From Schistocephalus solidus (Eukaryota; Platyhelminthes; Cestoda; Diphyllobothriidea; Diphyllobothriidae): a DNA stretch of 64,000 bases. Of the stretch, positions 23,901 to 33,849 are shown piece by piece. The notes beneath the pieces were generated by a model. The model was not told where the DNA came from. It saw only the letters and a program-made list of their open reading frames with translations, and searched no databases. Each line of letters starts with the position of its first letter. The first letter of the stretch is position 1. A program made the translations under genes and the position numbers. The DNA lies in assembly GCA_017591395.1 (NCBI GenBank), contig WEDG01003960.1, positions 1 through 64,000 on the forward strand, read 5' to 3'.

Positions 23901-26900
23901 ATTGGAATCGGTAGAGGATGAGCATGCACTCGTTGAGTGCAAACACCATCAATGGGAAATTGGAAGGACAAGGGTGGCGTAAAATCGCCACGCCATATTG
24001 GCTAGTGTCTCGAACCCGTGATCTGTTGGTTAGGAGTCTAACCCCCTAACCACTGGGCCACGGGCTCGTTGTCCTGTCGGTTGCGATCGGTAATATTAAC
24101 AAATGGTAGATGGGTCCTCACTGATTACATTAAGGGACATACGGTTGTGCCATTAGATTCACTCTCGAGCCTCGCCAGACTGGAATAAATATGTCTGGCT
24201 TACTTTCCGTCATCGGCCAACCATACTTTTCAGTTTCCTTATTGCATATAAGTTTCCCCTATCAAAATCACATTAATAGGAAACGGCAGAAACTTGTTTT
24301 AATATCGAAATCACTGAGGACGTCTGGGTGAAAATGGAGAGTTTGAGAGGTCAACCATTGTACTAACGGAACAAAATACCTCAAAATAATATCCATATTG
24401 ACTGCAACATAAATTGAAAATTTTGAAGGTCAAGGGCACATAAAATTGTCACTCCCCATTGCGTGAAAGTTCAGGCCAGCATAAAGCGCACGCAACTTTG
24501 TTCAACCGAATGGGTTATACCAACAATGACTAGCGACGATGTGTACAGTTCGGACTGCCGTGCTCATACGTCAACCGACCACTTGTATGAGGATATTGAA
24601 AGCATTTTCGATAACCCAAAAGGAGTTCTAGAAGCTACACCATTACGAAACCTACAAGGCGGTCAAAATAAGGTAAGTTAAGTTATTTCGATAATTTTTG
24701 TGTCTGATCTCGATTGCTCTTAGTCCTCGAGAACTTTGCTACCGCTTCCGCCACTACCATCAACGTCATTATCATCACGATCGGATTGTGAGGCCTAAAA
24801 TTTCCATGCAAATACCTGCATACTTTTGCCTAACGAGCAAAATTAGGGACAATTTATTTTGCTAAGTTCTCTTGGAAGTTTGACTGTACAGAGCGTGACA
24901 GTTCCAGGCAACAGTGACACACAAAAAATAACGTGAAAAAGAATGAGATTGGGAACTGAGTAACCCAGGAAAAATCAGCGAAGAAGAACACGGAAATTCT
25001 GCAGACGAGATAGGCGTCTTTAATAGGTAGAATGCCTCCCTTCTGGATAACACATAGTTGAAAGAAAACTTTTATGGTGACCATACATTAAAATCCATAG
25101 GTTTGTCATGGAGAATGAAAAATCTGTCGAAATTATTCTCCTCGTGTTAGAGGAATTTAAACATGCCCGAGAGCACCCTACATCACATCAGGAGTCTAGC
25201 GTCTTCCCAGAATATGAGCTGCTGACCATGGGGCCATACTTAGCAGTCAGATAGGAACATAGCTTCTAAGATCTAATACCATTGAAGTTACCTATGCATA
25301 CGAGGTGAGTGCTCGTCAGAATGCTCCCTCCAGTCATGTATAGCGACGACCTTATACAATGGAAGTGGGCCAAAGCTAGAGTAGTTCCCCATTTTCCCAA
25401 AGGCAAACCCGTAAGAATAAACGGTTTCGGGCTAGTGTTAGTCTTGCTATAATCGTAGGTAACTCTGACACGATAAATGAACTTAACTGAGCAGTTTCTT
25501 CGCGAGTTAAAATCCAAGGGAGTATTATCGCGGAGGAGGACTTGAGTAATATTTAGTTAGAAGGGACTGGCAGAATATTTGCAAAAGAATGGATATCATG
25601 GCAATATATGCCACCTAGACACCACAAGTGAACACGCTGAAGGTAGGTCAAATACTTAGGATTTCAATTTTTTGATAACTTTACTACTGTTGATGGTGCA
25701 GATGGCGATGCTTAAAGTTGAACAAATCGGCTATAAAGCGCTCCCAGCAAAAGTATTCGAAACTGCTCTTCCTTGAAAGGACGACGACGGAGAAGCCTAT
25801 AGTAAAATGAATTTGTTGGTAGATGGTACTGTTGCGCTCCCTTATCAGGAGCCATGTCTTTCTAGAGAAAGGAACAAGAATTCCTGGGTTCATGAAGGCC
25901 AAATACGGTGTGCTTTATCCGGAATTAACTAAAATTCATGGAAGCCCTCCATTTCGACAGAGCAAAGTAGTATGCATAGACGAATGAGGTCGGACAGTGA
26001 GAAAAAAGCGTTTTAGCATAAGGAGGAAAGTTGTAAAATTCTTTTGTTTTTATGCTTTAAAAATGTTCGAAAATATGGAGAGAAAACCCTGTTTCTATAC
26101 AGAAAGAGGAAACTAGTTCCCTAATATTCGAGAAATCCGACAAAAAATTCTATTATGTAAAATAAGCACATATAAAACCTACTGTCGGGCTGTTTTTAGG
26201 TCCTTACAGGCGAGATAGCGCTGAACTTGTGTCTGATTGGTGGCATAGATGCTGAGGACCATACCAGCACCACCAATCACCAGTGTCCACGTTGACTGGC
26301 GAACAAACGGATCCGGATTGAGACTGAAAGAAAATAAGTTGGAGTGTCGACAGCAGCCATGCAGACATGCGGTAGAAGTTAAGGAAAATGTGACGTTCAG
26401 GCAGGTGTCAATGAATACGCATGAATTTTGTCCTTAGTTGAACATCCTGGGTGTCTAATTGGCCAATATGGATATGGCAACCAAGTACCCCTTAGTTTCG
26501 AATTTTTGCAAAATAATTCAATATGACCCATAACCCACAAACGGGCTTTAGAATTTAATGGCAGATGAAATGGGTTGGAGATTGGGAAGAAAATACGTAA
26601 CCCGGATAAAAGCGAAGCAGATTATGGAAGAGTTGAAACTGCTTTGTCTGAGGCTGTTTTAGTAAAAACGGAACACTCTGGGTACCTTCGAGGACGCTTC
26701 CGCACACCTAATAAGATTGGCCTTTGAGATTAGACAGTGGCAATCAAACCAGGCATAGGACAAAGACAGCGAACAAAGACCAGACAAATTCGATTCCTCA
26801 GCACCGAAAGGGACGAAAGTACTACCGATCGTTGTCTGAAAAAAAAAACTTCGCCGGGTGAAATGAATGAGTTTTAACACGTATGAGACAGCTTTTACTT

Positions 26901-29900
26901 GCTGCAACATCATGTGGCTTTTTCAGAGCCCTTAAGAAAGACAATCAGGTGATGTGAGCATGTTATTCGACGACTAACCCTGTCACTGCAAGTCATTAAT
27001 AAGGCGGGGCTTTCGAGTTTGAGTGGGAGGGGGGACTCACTCAAGTATATTTAAGCGGCCACCCTCGCCGGCGATCCTCCAGATCTCTGTTATGCCACCA
27101 CTTTGATTTGCACCAAAAGCCAGAATGCAGATAAGACCCCCCAGCATTATTGTAACTTGAACGAGGTCAGTCCACACCACTGCTTTTATTCCACCCTGAA
27201 AATGAGCAAAAAGGTGAAAGTTATCACTTGACCTCGCCTGAACCCGATATTGTCGAATCTGCACGGCCAAAAATATTTACTGGATACAACTTATGATATG
27301 GTGGCTTCGAGATGCAACCAGGTCGGACCTTCACCAAAAGTCAAGTTTGCGAACTGGCATTACTCACAAAAAGGACATTGAAAGTGCCTGTTCTTCGATA
27401 TTGACGCTGTCCAAGTCCAACACAATAATAATAAAACTACCAGGATCGAACTTCTCCACCGCATTTACTAAAGTGTCATGCATGACAACTCTAACGGACC
27501 TGATCGCGGCCGCGTTGTACGAGAACGGCAACTAGAGGTGCACGACGTGGGAACCTGTACGTCAGCAATGGCCGCCTAGTGCTGATAAGCGAGTTGCTGT
27601 CTATGCCTATACACTCGACGCAAGTAAAGATAAAAAGAGGTTCTGTCCGCTATGTTTTTCTAAAGGCAAAGAAATTGTCCTAGAGCTGAATGCAAAACGG
27701 GCAAAGCTTATCGAAATACATGGCACGTCCTCAGAAAGTATGTGACTCCTGGCAGCTCGATCGTCGCAAGCGATGAAGTCTACCGCCTGCCCCACAGAGT
27801 GGGCGCATCACCAGTGACGTGCGCGTAAACTAGTTTACGATGGAGCAGCCTTTCACGTCGTCTACCAAACTCTTCCCTCATCTACCTGGCAAGGCGATCA
27901 GAGGAGAGCTCGGTAGGTGACAAAGCTAACAGCCCGCTTATGTTCGCTACATACGAAATGGTCACTACCAAGTGTAACAGACAATGATAAGGGCGACTTA
28001 GGTACCCCATAAGTGAAAATGTCATAAAATACCACATTAAAAAGTAAATAGAACAGTCTGATTCTCAAGGCCTAAGAATAACAGAGTAACTCAGTTAAAT
28101 TGCAGCCTTCCAGGCCACGAGTCTTAATGTGTCCCGGAATATGCAAGTGCATCAGATTTGTTAACGTGAGGAATGTGCTGATCAGATCCGTTCTTTCCTC
28201 TTCCATGGACTAGTCAATCGCCAACCAGTTACCATAAATAACCAATGCGACGAAGAAAAACGAAGTCATGGTTTTTTTTAAATTAACAGGATGGCTCTGA
28301 GTGACACAAAAATTCAGCATCCAAAAAGCCACCTTGACGGCTTGGTATTCAAACCGCAGGAGGAGCTGTCTAGACTGACAAAAATAATGCGTTCAAGGGC
28401 AAATTCTCGGCTTCTTCTCAGAGCGTAGGGCGCAGACCAGTTGCAGGCATAGCTCTGAGCACTACGCCCAAATCTTGAGGTTCACATGAAAACCTTTCCG
28501 GCTCGAAGACCTGATGTTAACCGCTACAAATCTAACGAAACAGGCAGCCTCTTTCATCGGAAAGTTGCTAGCGACTGGAAAATACGTTTTAAGTCTACTA
28601 GCCATCATCAACCAGCCATACCCAACCTCTATTATACTAACCGATGTGTGGCTACCGCAGGTCTCGAGAGTGAGCTACAAGGAGACGAGCGTGTTCTGTA
28701 ACGCGATCGATGAGCGTACCACTACCAGAGCTGCTATCGGCTCTGTACTGCCGGAAAATTCTGAAACTCATTTGTCAGATGTGAATTAAGTGAGAACCAC
28801 TTTTGAGGTAAGATTGAATTTATACAAAACAATAACGTAAAACCACATACCATAGCAGTATAGAAGGTGGCCAAAATCCCCGTTAAGAGAATTGACGCAT
28901 ATAAAGGGCCAACCAGTCACTAAAAATTTTAAAAAAAATGCTTCACTCAAGTAAGATCGATGAAACTGTACCAACCAAAATTTAGGTACAATTAAGGTAA
29001 AAATTAAGGTAAAATATTTATTCTTAAAAAGGCTATTTTGTAGGATTTTGTATCTTAGGGCTGTTTTTCTAATATAAAAGTTAGAGCCTGTAAAGTTATG
29101 TAATCTTTTCAATGCAAATAATAGGTGACTGTTTTGGATAGCCAGTTCTGAGTAGCACACTAAAATTAATTCAGCTGAACGGAAAAGATTAGTGAGTTGA
29201 GCTCTAAAATAACATAAGAACAAAAAGGTTCCACTTTTGAACGTAGAGCTAAAGTTAAGACTGTCAGACGGTACAACGGAAGGAATTGTCTGTTGCTAAG
29301 ACAAGAAAGAAAACGTGTGTGGAGGGTATCAATAAAAGAACGGGGTTTCATCTGTCCGGGAAACAACAATCGATTATAATAAGCATCGAGTGATGCCAAA
29401 CGGAGTGAAATTATTAAATTAAGTGAAGTGTATTTTTCATTTAATTAAAACGAAATCTTCGGATGAGTAGGGGGCGTAAACGTGAGAAAAGAACGAAGCA
29501 GTCATAGAACGTTAGTGGGAACTCAGTAAGTATAAATACAACAAATAAACGTGATAAAATATGGTGGGTATGTCGTAAAAAGAACGTATAAATAGGCATG
29601 TCTAAAGATTTCCTGAAGACAAACGTTTTGAAGATAACTAAAATGACAAATAAACATTTACTGGAGGTTCTGGTGCAAAGGGTTTACTCGGGTAACTACG
29701 TTCTACCGTACAATTTAAAAAATTATTAATTTAAAAATACACAGTGTTGAAATAGGTGCAGAAACGGGTTGAAGTACATTAAAAATTATACTTTTACCTC
29801 TGTTTAGGGCAAGTGAAGGAGCATAGAGAACTACGGCCATATATATGAGCTACAACAAAGGCAATAAAATTATTAAAAGTTATTACCACGATAATTATTT

Positions 29901-30760
29901 CGGCAAATCTTAGATATTTTAAATTCCATTTTATACCTCTAGTAAGTAAAGGTGGGTTTCGGTAAGTCTATATTAATGTTGTACATAAAGGATAACTGCA
30001 TAAATGTGTGACCACCAAGAAATCACTTGATAAGAATGGCTAAATTTTTAAATTGTTTTAACGCCTCATCTATACGGCTGAAAGACAAGCTGGGAAACCA
30101 GTCTCGGAAATTAAAGGCTGTAACCATGAAGTAAACCTTATGTTTCGCCCAATAAGAAATTCAGATATTCCTAAATATCTGTGTGTAAACCAACTCCAGA
30201 AAAACTAGCAGAGACACATGAAACAAGGCAATATTAATACAGAAGTTCAATATATGTTGATATACGTCTAGCTTACCATTTGAAACTCGAACGTCAGTGT
30301 TACCAACCACCTTACCAGACGACTGAACCGCAGTTCTAGGTACTTTAAGAATAAGCCAAGCACATTTAGATACCTCATGAGCACTAGTTAACCCCAAATT
30401 ATAGAATACTGGGGTGTAGACTTCGGCTGCAACTGGGAAAGCAATGATATACCCCAGGATTAACAGCCAAAATTCGATTCCATACCGATAGACCTCAGCA
30501 TTATTTCCCATAAGTGCCACGGCGGACAAAAAGCTGGCTAATGTGCTACCAAGGATGGGAAATAGCGTCAACTGACGGTTGCCCAGAAACATGTCTACGG
30601 TGGTCTTTTCCTTTGCCGGTGCCGTTGAGTCCTTTCTAAGGATGCGAGCGATACAGCTTTTTATTTGTGCTGAATATCCATAATAAATACCAACAGAAGC
30701 ATATATTATCAGAAGAAGTACAAACACGACATAATCGGGCCAGTCCAATAAGAAGGACAT
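9434..30760 (-). CDS. SLC5-family Na+-coupled solute transporter (monocarboxylate/multivitamin transporter-like), intron-containing
   Basis: Plasma-membrane symporter of the sodium/solute symporter fold that uses the sodium gradient to import a small solute. Exons were placed by donor/acceptor sites and phase: 30,374-30,760, (exon 2 unresolved), 29,798-29,849, 28,851-28,919, 27,041-27,195, 26,183-26,323, 22,015-22,233, 18,058-18,188, 17,113-17,270, 12,342-12,611 and a probable last exon 9,434-9,556. The order of motifs (AEVYTPVFYNLGLTSAHE, GGIKAVVWTDLVQV, NQTQVQRYLACK, AYDQIFPHLVMHLF, FSIFGAVGGPIL) follows the SLC5A5/6/8/12 group end to end. Three single-base insertions break the frame. Which solute it carries cannot be told from sequence. 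Confidence 0.85.
9560..12335. other. SLC5 intronic region, no other gene supported
   Basis: At least one short connecting exon is expected here but could not be placed. Short open frames at 10,581-10,784 and 11,292-11,510 on the minus strand were examined and not accepted. Confidence 0.4.
12342..12611 (-). CDS. SLC5 gene exon 10 (late TM helices), carries two +1 frameshifts
   Basis: Acceptor ccccaag precedes GALFGFLGSLASG in phase 0, matching the TGG|GTGAGT donor of the previous exon. The frame then shifts by one base near 12,565-12,572 into GGIFAYTYKEYVAVPL and the extracellular NTS/NTT loop, and by another base near 12,437 into YEWSFFNLSSFYY and LVGIIISFPVSICTG, ending at donor ACAG|GTGGGA in phase 1. 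The length (270) minus two bases gives exactly the phase required, so two single-base insertions explain everything. NTS and NTT are possible N-glycosylation sites. Confidence 0.8.
13105..13285 (-). repeat. Old SINE copy, minus orientation
   Basis: On the minus strand the tRNA-like head (gtggctcaatag... gagttcgagcctc) is followed by the body with a decayed core (ctaatgacggctaat) and cccttgtcattgttgg. It is joined at its head side to the plus copy that follows. Confidence 0.7.
13286..13545 (+). repeat. Old SINE copy, plus orientation
   Basis: Begins in the head (ggttcgaggttcgggtgct), then body with CTGATGACGGCTAATAAGCC, cccttgtcaatgg and the older type of tail (ctggtcggacttatgagcg ... gtaacgcgattggtgagcg). 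The core GAAA is mutated to gaca, so no ribozyme is expected. Confidence 0.7.
13657..13731 (+). tRNA. tRNA-like sequence (pseudo-tRNA or SINE head)
   Basis: Box A-like GTAGCTCAGTTGGC and box B GGGTTCGAATCCC are spaced as in a tRNA gene. The 3' half ends gaggcca but the 5' strand (gtgcatc) pairs only partly with it and the anticodon arm is not canonical, so this looks like a decayed tRNA or the head of a second SINE type and not a functional tRNA gene. Confidence 0.45.
13930..14220 (+). pseudogene. PLE reverse transcriptase palm remnant
   Basis: GTPVDAAISELLSELFLLRL resembles the PLE segment before the catalytic site, and after a one-base frame change QYMDDTFVMINS gives the YxDD catalytic motif. 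Stops follow within about 15 codons. Only about 100 residues of RT are recognisable. Confidence 0.6.
14960..15095 (+). repeat. PLE tail motif and retrozyme hammerhead fragment
   Basis: CTGACGACGG at 14,969 matches the PLE tail type. At 15,075-15,090 GAAACACGTGTCTGGG equals the 3' half of the retrozyme hammerhead (GAA, stem III, C17, stem I strand) but no CTGANGA partner lies upstream, so this is a broken copy. Confidence 0.5.
15100..16735. other. SLC5 intron, nothing else recognised
   Basis: Short open frames on both strands overlap each other and show no family resemblance. Confidence 0.5.
16765..16870. repeat. Degenerate CCCTAA-like tract
   Basis: Repeated imperfect cctaaccc / cctaaatcc / cctaacc blocks over about 100 bp, reminiscent of a decayed interstitial telomeric-type repeat. 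Confidence 0.4.
17113..17270 (-). CDS. SLC5 gene exon 9
   Basis: Acceptor cacccag, then VLLGLIIVGLAFL and FSIFGAVGGPILTVFTLGI up to NKW at donor TGG|GTGAGT. The GAVGGPI stretch is a hallmark of SLC5A6/8/12-type transporters. Phases match both neighbours (starts with two bases completing Ala, ends in phase 0). Confidence 0.92.
18058..18188 (-). CDS. SLC5 gene exon 8
   Basis: Acceptor ggttattaacccag-type site (cccag|T), encodes STLSSGINGIACVLVEDIF, the conserved STLSS-x-N helix followed by the E-D-hydrophobic loop, then a basic cytoplasmic segment (KKMEQKQ), ending CTAG|GTAGGC in phase 1. It joins in phase to exons 7 and 9. Confidence 0.92.
18190..19955. other. SLC5 intron, no gene recognised
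   Basis: AT-rich intronic sequence. A small duplicated block (aatagtaagcattt, tgatagtaagcattt) is seen near 18,367-18,405; nothing else is supported. Confidence 0.5.
19960..20310 (+). pseudogene. PLE GIY-YIG endonuclease remnant with tail
   Basis: VHEHKLAVRRGDELSQVAA and HTGNKTR match the middle of the PLE nuclease, and CIDLAPACIV lies where the C-terminal NRHIDL segment should be. The tail CTGACGATGGACTCC follows at 20,256. The nuclease N-terminal half is missing. Confidence 0.7.
20390..20692 (-). repeat. Old SINE copy with dimer-type junction, minus orientation
   Basis: Minus strand: tail of one unit, leader (cgatcgaaatcgacagg), tRNA-like head (gtagctcaatactt... gtgttcaatcc) and body. The head is directly preceded by the tail of another unit, as in the young array at 61.8-62.9 kb. 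Confidence 0.65.
20693..20970 (+). repeat. Old SINE copy, plus orientation, ending in (TA)n
   Basis: Body with ctggctgatgacgcc, cgtttgtctttgttg and tail (gcggctacttgtgggg ... gatcggtcagcg), then about 47 bp of TA. The ribozyme-like core is degraded. Confidence 0.7.
20985..21130 (-). repeat. SINE fragment, minus orientation
   Basis: On the minus strand gccagaaatagccattc and the stretch back to the tail block are recognisable, without a head. Confidence 0.5.
22015..22233 (-). CDS. SLC5 gene exon 7
   Basis: Acceptor ccgacag, then AIHANLGFNSLFLSIQMLCG, GLVSYAVFVGCDPL, AYDQIFPHLVMHLF and GIFLSTIFAAAL up to donor AAG|GTAAGC. The CDP followed by DQ-x-x-P and GLFLS-x-x-AA motifs are diagnostic for SLC5. 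Start completes Gln split with exon 6; end leaves AG that exon 8 completes to Ser. Confidence 0.93.
23960..24215 (-). repeat. SINE copy with tRNA-like head, minus orientation
   Basis: On the minus strand the head reads gtggcccagtggttag ... cacgggttcgag, a good box A/box B pair, preceded by the leader (ccgatcgcaaccgacagg) and the tail of a neighbouring unit. Confidence 0.7.
24475..24672 (+). CDS. Putative exon of an unidentified plus-strand gene nested in an SLC5 intron
   Basis: Follows an acceptor-like aaagttcag and runs 66 open codons to a strong donor (AATAAG|GTAAGT), phase 0. The peptide is acidic in its middle (HLYEDIESIFDNPKG) with a YEDI motif of the kind bound by SH2 domains when phosphorylated; this is only a motif match. 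A methionine at 24,526 could be a start. No family recognised. Confidence 0.4.
24724..24798 (+). CDS. Putative terminal exon of the nested plus-strand gene
   Basis: Begins after gattgctcttag, 51 bp beyond the previous donor, in the matching phase 0. Encodes a Pro/Ser-rich end (LLPLPPLPSTSLSS) and stops at TAA after 24 codons. The short intron with good ends and kept phase is the main evidence; earlier exons upstream were not found. Confidence 0.4.
   Translation, partial: SSRTLLPLPPLPSTSLSSRSDCEA
26183..26323 (-). CDS. SLC5 gene exon 6
   Basis: Acceptor tttctttcag; encodes LNPDPFVRQSTWTLVIGG, then the family hallmark ATNQTQVQRYLACK and KTAR, ending CGACA|GTAGGT in phase 2. The NQ-x-QVQR motif is strongly conserved in SLC5A5/6/8/12. 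Confidence 0.94.
27041..27195 (-). CDS. SLC5 gene exon 5
   Basis: Acceptor cattttcag; encodes GGIKAVVWTDLVQVTIMLGG and further to GGRLNIL at donor CTTGA|GTGAGT. GG-hydrophobic-KAV-WTD is a signature of the sodium/solute symporters. Confidence 0.95.
28585..28740. repeat. Rearranged SINE fragments
   Basis: A minus-strand body fragment (gttgatgatggctag) is followed by a plus-strand tail fragment (tctcgagagtgagct ... taacgcgatcgatgagcg). Confidence 0.4.
28851..28919 (-). CDS. SLC5 gene exon 4, carries a +1 frameshift
   Basis: Acceptor aaatttttag and donor CTATG|GTATGT. With the G left by exon 3 it starts V-T-G, as expected for the conserved ALN-x-VTG segment, but YASILLTGILATFYTAM that must follow is one base out of frame. 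Read in that second frame from the acceptor the first codon is TGA. Length 69 instead of the 68 (mod 3) demanded by both neighbours shows one inserted base near 28,910-28,915. Confidence 0.8.
29798..29849 (-). CDS. SLC5 gene exon 3
   Basis: A 52-base exon between acceptor tttgttgtag and donor AGAG|GTAAAAG. Encodes LIYMAVVLYAPSLALN, matching the IxLYAPALALN helix of SLC5A8-like proteins. It is preceded by a likely 37-bp intron (gtaataac...ttgtag). Confidence 0.88.
29887..29935 (-). CDS. SLC5 gene, possible part of exon 2 (uncertain)
   Basis: Directly before the 37-bp intron a frame reading KYLRFAEIIIV would fit the end of the helix that exon 3 continues, but no acceptor in the right phase was found and the expected YLE-x-RF segment is missing, so the exon limits are not trustworthy. 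Confidence 0.25.
30070..30140 (+). repeat. PLE tail fragment
   Basis: ctgaaagacaagctgggaaa and ccagtctcggaaattaaa match the PLE tail at 2,139-2,190 with point changes. Confidence 0.5.
30374..30760 (-). CDS. SLC5 gene exon 1 (start of transporter)
   Basis: 129 codons from ATG to donor CATGAG|GTATCT. Contains the N-terminal helix (DYVVFVLLLIIYASVGIYYG), a Lys-rich loop longer than in vertebrate members, the NRQLTLFPILGSTLASF segment that contributes to the sodium site, NNAEVYRYG and AAEVYTPVFYNLGLTSAHE. The start is chosen because it places the first helix exactly as in the family and a TATA-like box lies 40 bases upstream. Confidence 0.94.
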
Positions 30761-30799
30761 GATGGGATTGCCCGACGTATGCAGAAGCTGCTAATATTT

Positions 30800-30827
30800 T
30801 ATTTATACCGCTCTTGTCACTGATTGG
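30800..30827 (-). promoter_or_regulatory. TATA-like and CCAAT-like elements upstream of SLC5 exon 1
   Basis: On the minus strand TATAAATA (30,800-30,807) lies 40 bases before the ATG and CCAAT (30,823-30,827) about 16 bases further out. Spacing would give a very short 5' UTR. Prediction from pattern only. Confidence 0.4.
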
Positions 30828-30849
30828 CTCTGATTGATCCAAGGTCAGT

Positions 30850-31560
30850 TATTTACCCCATATAAACTTTGAGTAAATCGAAATCGATAGGGGAATCTTT
30901 TCGATTCTTCATAATTAAACCTGCAAAATATATATGTATTTATGTATAAAAAAATGGAATTCGATTATTTTGGACGACTATAGGATGGGCAGAAAACATC
31001 AAGGCGTAATGTGCAAATGGAGAGAATTACAATCTATTCCCGAGGTGAATACCACCCAGGGACACCGAGGCAGTATTTTTCTTTAACAAACTTTAAATTT
31101 TTAACAAGTTTCTCGTTTAAATTGGTTGACATACAGGAGAATCATTAGAAGGTGTTTGCGGCAATTTCCACTATCTGCACGTTCGCTACCTACCCCCACC
31201 CCTGGAAATCGGTCTCCTTTGTCTCTTCCTTGGGTCTTTATCGTGGCTGACGTTCCTATGCCATTCTTGATGCAGCCCTTGTGGTCAACTCTCATCCATT
31301 CTAATAACATTACTAGACCATAAAAGCTGACCATCTAGATTATTCAAAATTCAGCGAAGCTGCCCCGAAGCACAGTTTTTCATCGCATTCGAACCGCTAG
31401 CCCTCCGTTTTCTAGGCCTCACCGATTCGCGCCAACACGTGTTGCTTGCACTGATGCCAACCTTTAACACACACTTTAGACGGGAATCGTATGTCAGCCT
31501 AAAAGTTTATGGACATATTTCTCATGGCTTACCTGTTGACTGGCGCCCCTACGGTGATAA
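30850..31560. other. No gene recognised
   Basis: Upstream flank of the SLC5 gene up to the gypsy remnant; no supportable feature. Confidence 0.5.
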
Positions 31561-32234
31561 CAGGTCTTGAATAACGTGAACATCAAACATTGCTACCCGT
31601 TTCGCGTTTCCGGGGCTTTTCCGATGCCCCATAATAGAATACTGGCTTTTCAATTATTATCCTCCTCCGGAATTGCTATTAAAACTCTGTCGCCACTAAG
31701 GACCATTCGAAGATCTTTGTCATCAGCCTTCTTGCCTATTCCAGTTTCTGTGTATGTCCTTTTGGACTCCAAACCGCCTTCTTGAACTTTAAGAAATTTG
31801 TACACAGTGTGCTTCATGGCCTACTGGTTGTTGAAGCTTATCTTTACGAAATCTGTGGTGGCCAGTTTAACAGTTGAAGAACACGTGTACCAATTCGCAA
31901 CAATGTTTGACCCTCTACAGTAATTCTTTGCTCTTATCAATCCACACGAATGTGTGAATAGCTTCCTCTATCTTGAAATTCCAAGGTACCTTGTTGACTT
32001 ACTTGCATCAACCCTCTTTCTCTAAGGGTTGTACTTATCTGTGAATTCCCGCCTTCCACTTCCAAACTTTAATTGCAGCGCTTTCTTATCATGGTGAATA
32101 TCTACCGCTGTTTCCTTCCAAACTAGGCCGACACCATTCTGCAGCTCAAAAACTCCTCTCGGGTCTCAAAGATCTTTCTGAGTTGTCCGCAAACATCCTG
32201 CCTCTTTTTGCCCAAGTGAAGACTTACCTAGCTG

Positions 32235-32495
32235 TTGCAACTATTTCTAACGACTCTTCTCTCGATACTTCTATCCCACTTATGGCCGAATGCCTCCAAT
32301 ATTTCCGTTGGCGCGGGCCTTCAGCAGCATCCTGCATGTCAGACAGAACCACTAGCATTCTTCTCCCGAAAGTTATTGCCTGTTGAATCGTACCATATTA
32401 CATTTAGACGGGAGTCTCTTGCCGCCTTACTTGCCAGGAAACACTTTCGGTACGTCCGGGAGAAAAGGAAGTTCACCATGTTCACAGATAATTAG
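32235..32495 (+). pseudogene. Gypsy RNase H remnant
   Basis: NASNISVGAGLQQ corresponds to the DAS-x-x-x-GAVLQQ start of gypsy RNase H, followed by EPLAFFSRKLLPVES and KFTMFTDN. The first catalytic Asp is changed to Asn and the frame ends at a stop just after the TDH-equivalent. Confidence 0.85.
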
Positions 32496-33059
32496 CAAAT
32501 TTAGTTTGCTCTCAAATTGAATTCTGACAAAATCAAACCCCATTATATCCACCATATAGACTAATTGTCACAATTAACTTTAGGCATTCATTATATTGGC
32601 GGGTCATGGAATGAGTTGGCTGACGCAACGTCCATTTCCTCGATCGGTCATCTCGAGCATTCTCCGGCATCGATTTTGTTGCTTTTGATGTTGAAAAAAG
32701 CTGTATTAGGTTTGATTACAAAATATTTTATTTCCATCCTCAAAATCTGGGACCTGCTACTGACTACTGGAAACGGCATCATTCACTTCGACGTCTTCAC
32801 CACCTCCTGCCGTCCACTTGTGCCGCCATCTCTTCGCCGCAAGGTGTTCTCCTGAGAATCGCCCTACCGACATGTTGGTTGTCGACCGCATCGTTTAACC
32901 TGGGATGCACAAGGACCTGAAAGCTTGAAAATCGGCGTTTCTTGGCTGTAAACTGAGCAAGGTCCATTGCGCCTTCTCCGGCACTTGTGCAAGTTTTACT
33001 CACGTTGCTCCGGACATTTAGAGACCCTACCTCTGTTCAGTGTTTGCCCTTATCTCTTC

Positions 33060-33730
33060 ATCTGTGCCGATTCATTAACCCGCTGGTCGGTAGCTATCCC
33101 TTTTTCTGATGTCAAGCTTCAACGGTAGTCAGTGTGTTCCTCGGACGGTTGGTTGCCTTATTTATTGCCCCTTCCTTTTAACGACTGACTGCTTTGTCCA
33201 AGTTAAAACTAACCTTTTCCGGTATCCCTTCTGAGTTTTATGCCTAACTCGCATCCACGTGGCAGTTTGTAACTCCACTACGAACGGGATGGTCAAGCAT
33301 TTTCACAACTAGCTAAAGACATTTCTAGACGCCCCGGAGGATACGGGGACTTGGATGAAATGTATCCCCTAGTCCTGTTGGTTATATACTCGGTCTCCAA
33401 GTGGGTACTGGGTTGTTTCGCCGCTAATTTGCTGTTCATGCTCGAGGATCCTACCCACATCCGACAACTTATGCGGAAACCATCCCCGCCTCTGCCCTGA
33501 CTACCAGTCTCTGAAATCTATCTCGAGAAAGACTTGGTAACATGACTTCAAAACTACCTCCGATAAGATTGAGGCTGCCGACTAATCGGAAACACCATAT
33601 GATGGCCTCTTTCGTGCTGTCTATCGGTTGATGAAGCGCTTTTGCATCACACGCGGAAATCTTCAGGATGCCATGAACGATAAACACCTTGCAGTTACTG
33701 GCCTGGACACTCTACCGGACGATGCCTCTG
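33060..33730 (+). pseudogene. Gypsy integrase and pol C-terminus remnant
   Basis: TRWSVAIPFSDV (integrase core strand), NSTTNGMVKHFHN (the HP-x-x-NG-x-VER-equivalent helix), EIYLEKDLVT and YDGLFRAVYRL (the chromodomain-side GPF-x-V region) are found in order across frames. Confidence 0.75.
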
Positions 33731-33849
33731 TAATTTAACCCCATGCTTTTCCTTCTCGTTTACTATCTTTCGGTCCATACCATATACTTACTCTTCTTCG
33801 GATCTCCCGTTTTACCCTGATTTGCAGACATTGGAAGAGCAGAAGGATG

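Larger units (their letters stand above)
31566..33840 (+). mobile_element. Ty3/gypsy LTR retrotransposon, internal pol remnant
   Basis: Order of recognisable pieces follows gypsy pol: segment with STP-rich pre-RT linker, end of RT (FLGMVNIYRCFLPN near 32,085), RNase H (32,235-32,493), linker, integrase core (about 33,060-33,330) and integrase C-terminal end (33,500-33,730). Many stops and frame changes. No LTRs, primer binding site or target duplication were seen, so both ends are lost or too decayed. Confidence 0.85.

Noticed and set aside
28786..29223. Long minus ORF of 145 codons
   Set aside because: It is mainly intronic sequence fused with SLC5 exon 4 read in the wrong frame; the exon itself is annotated.
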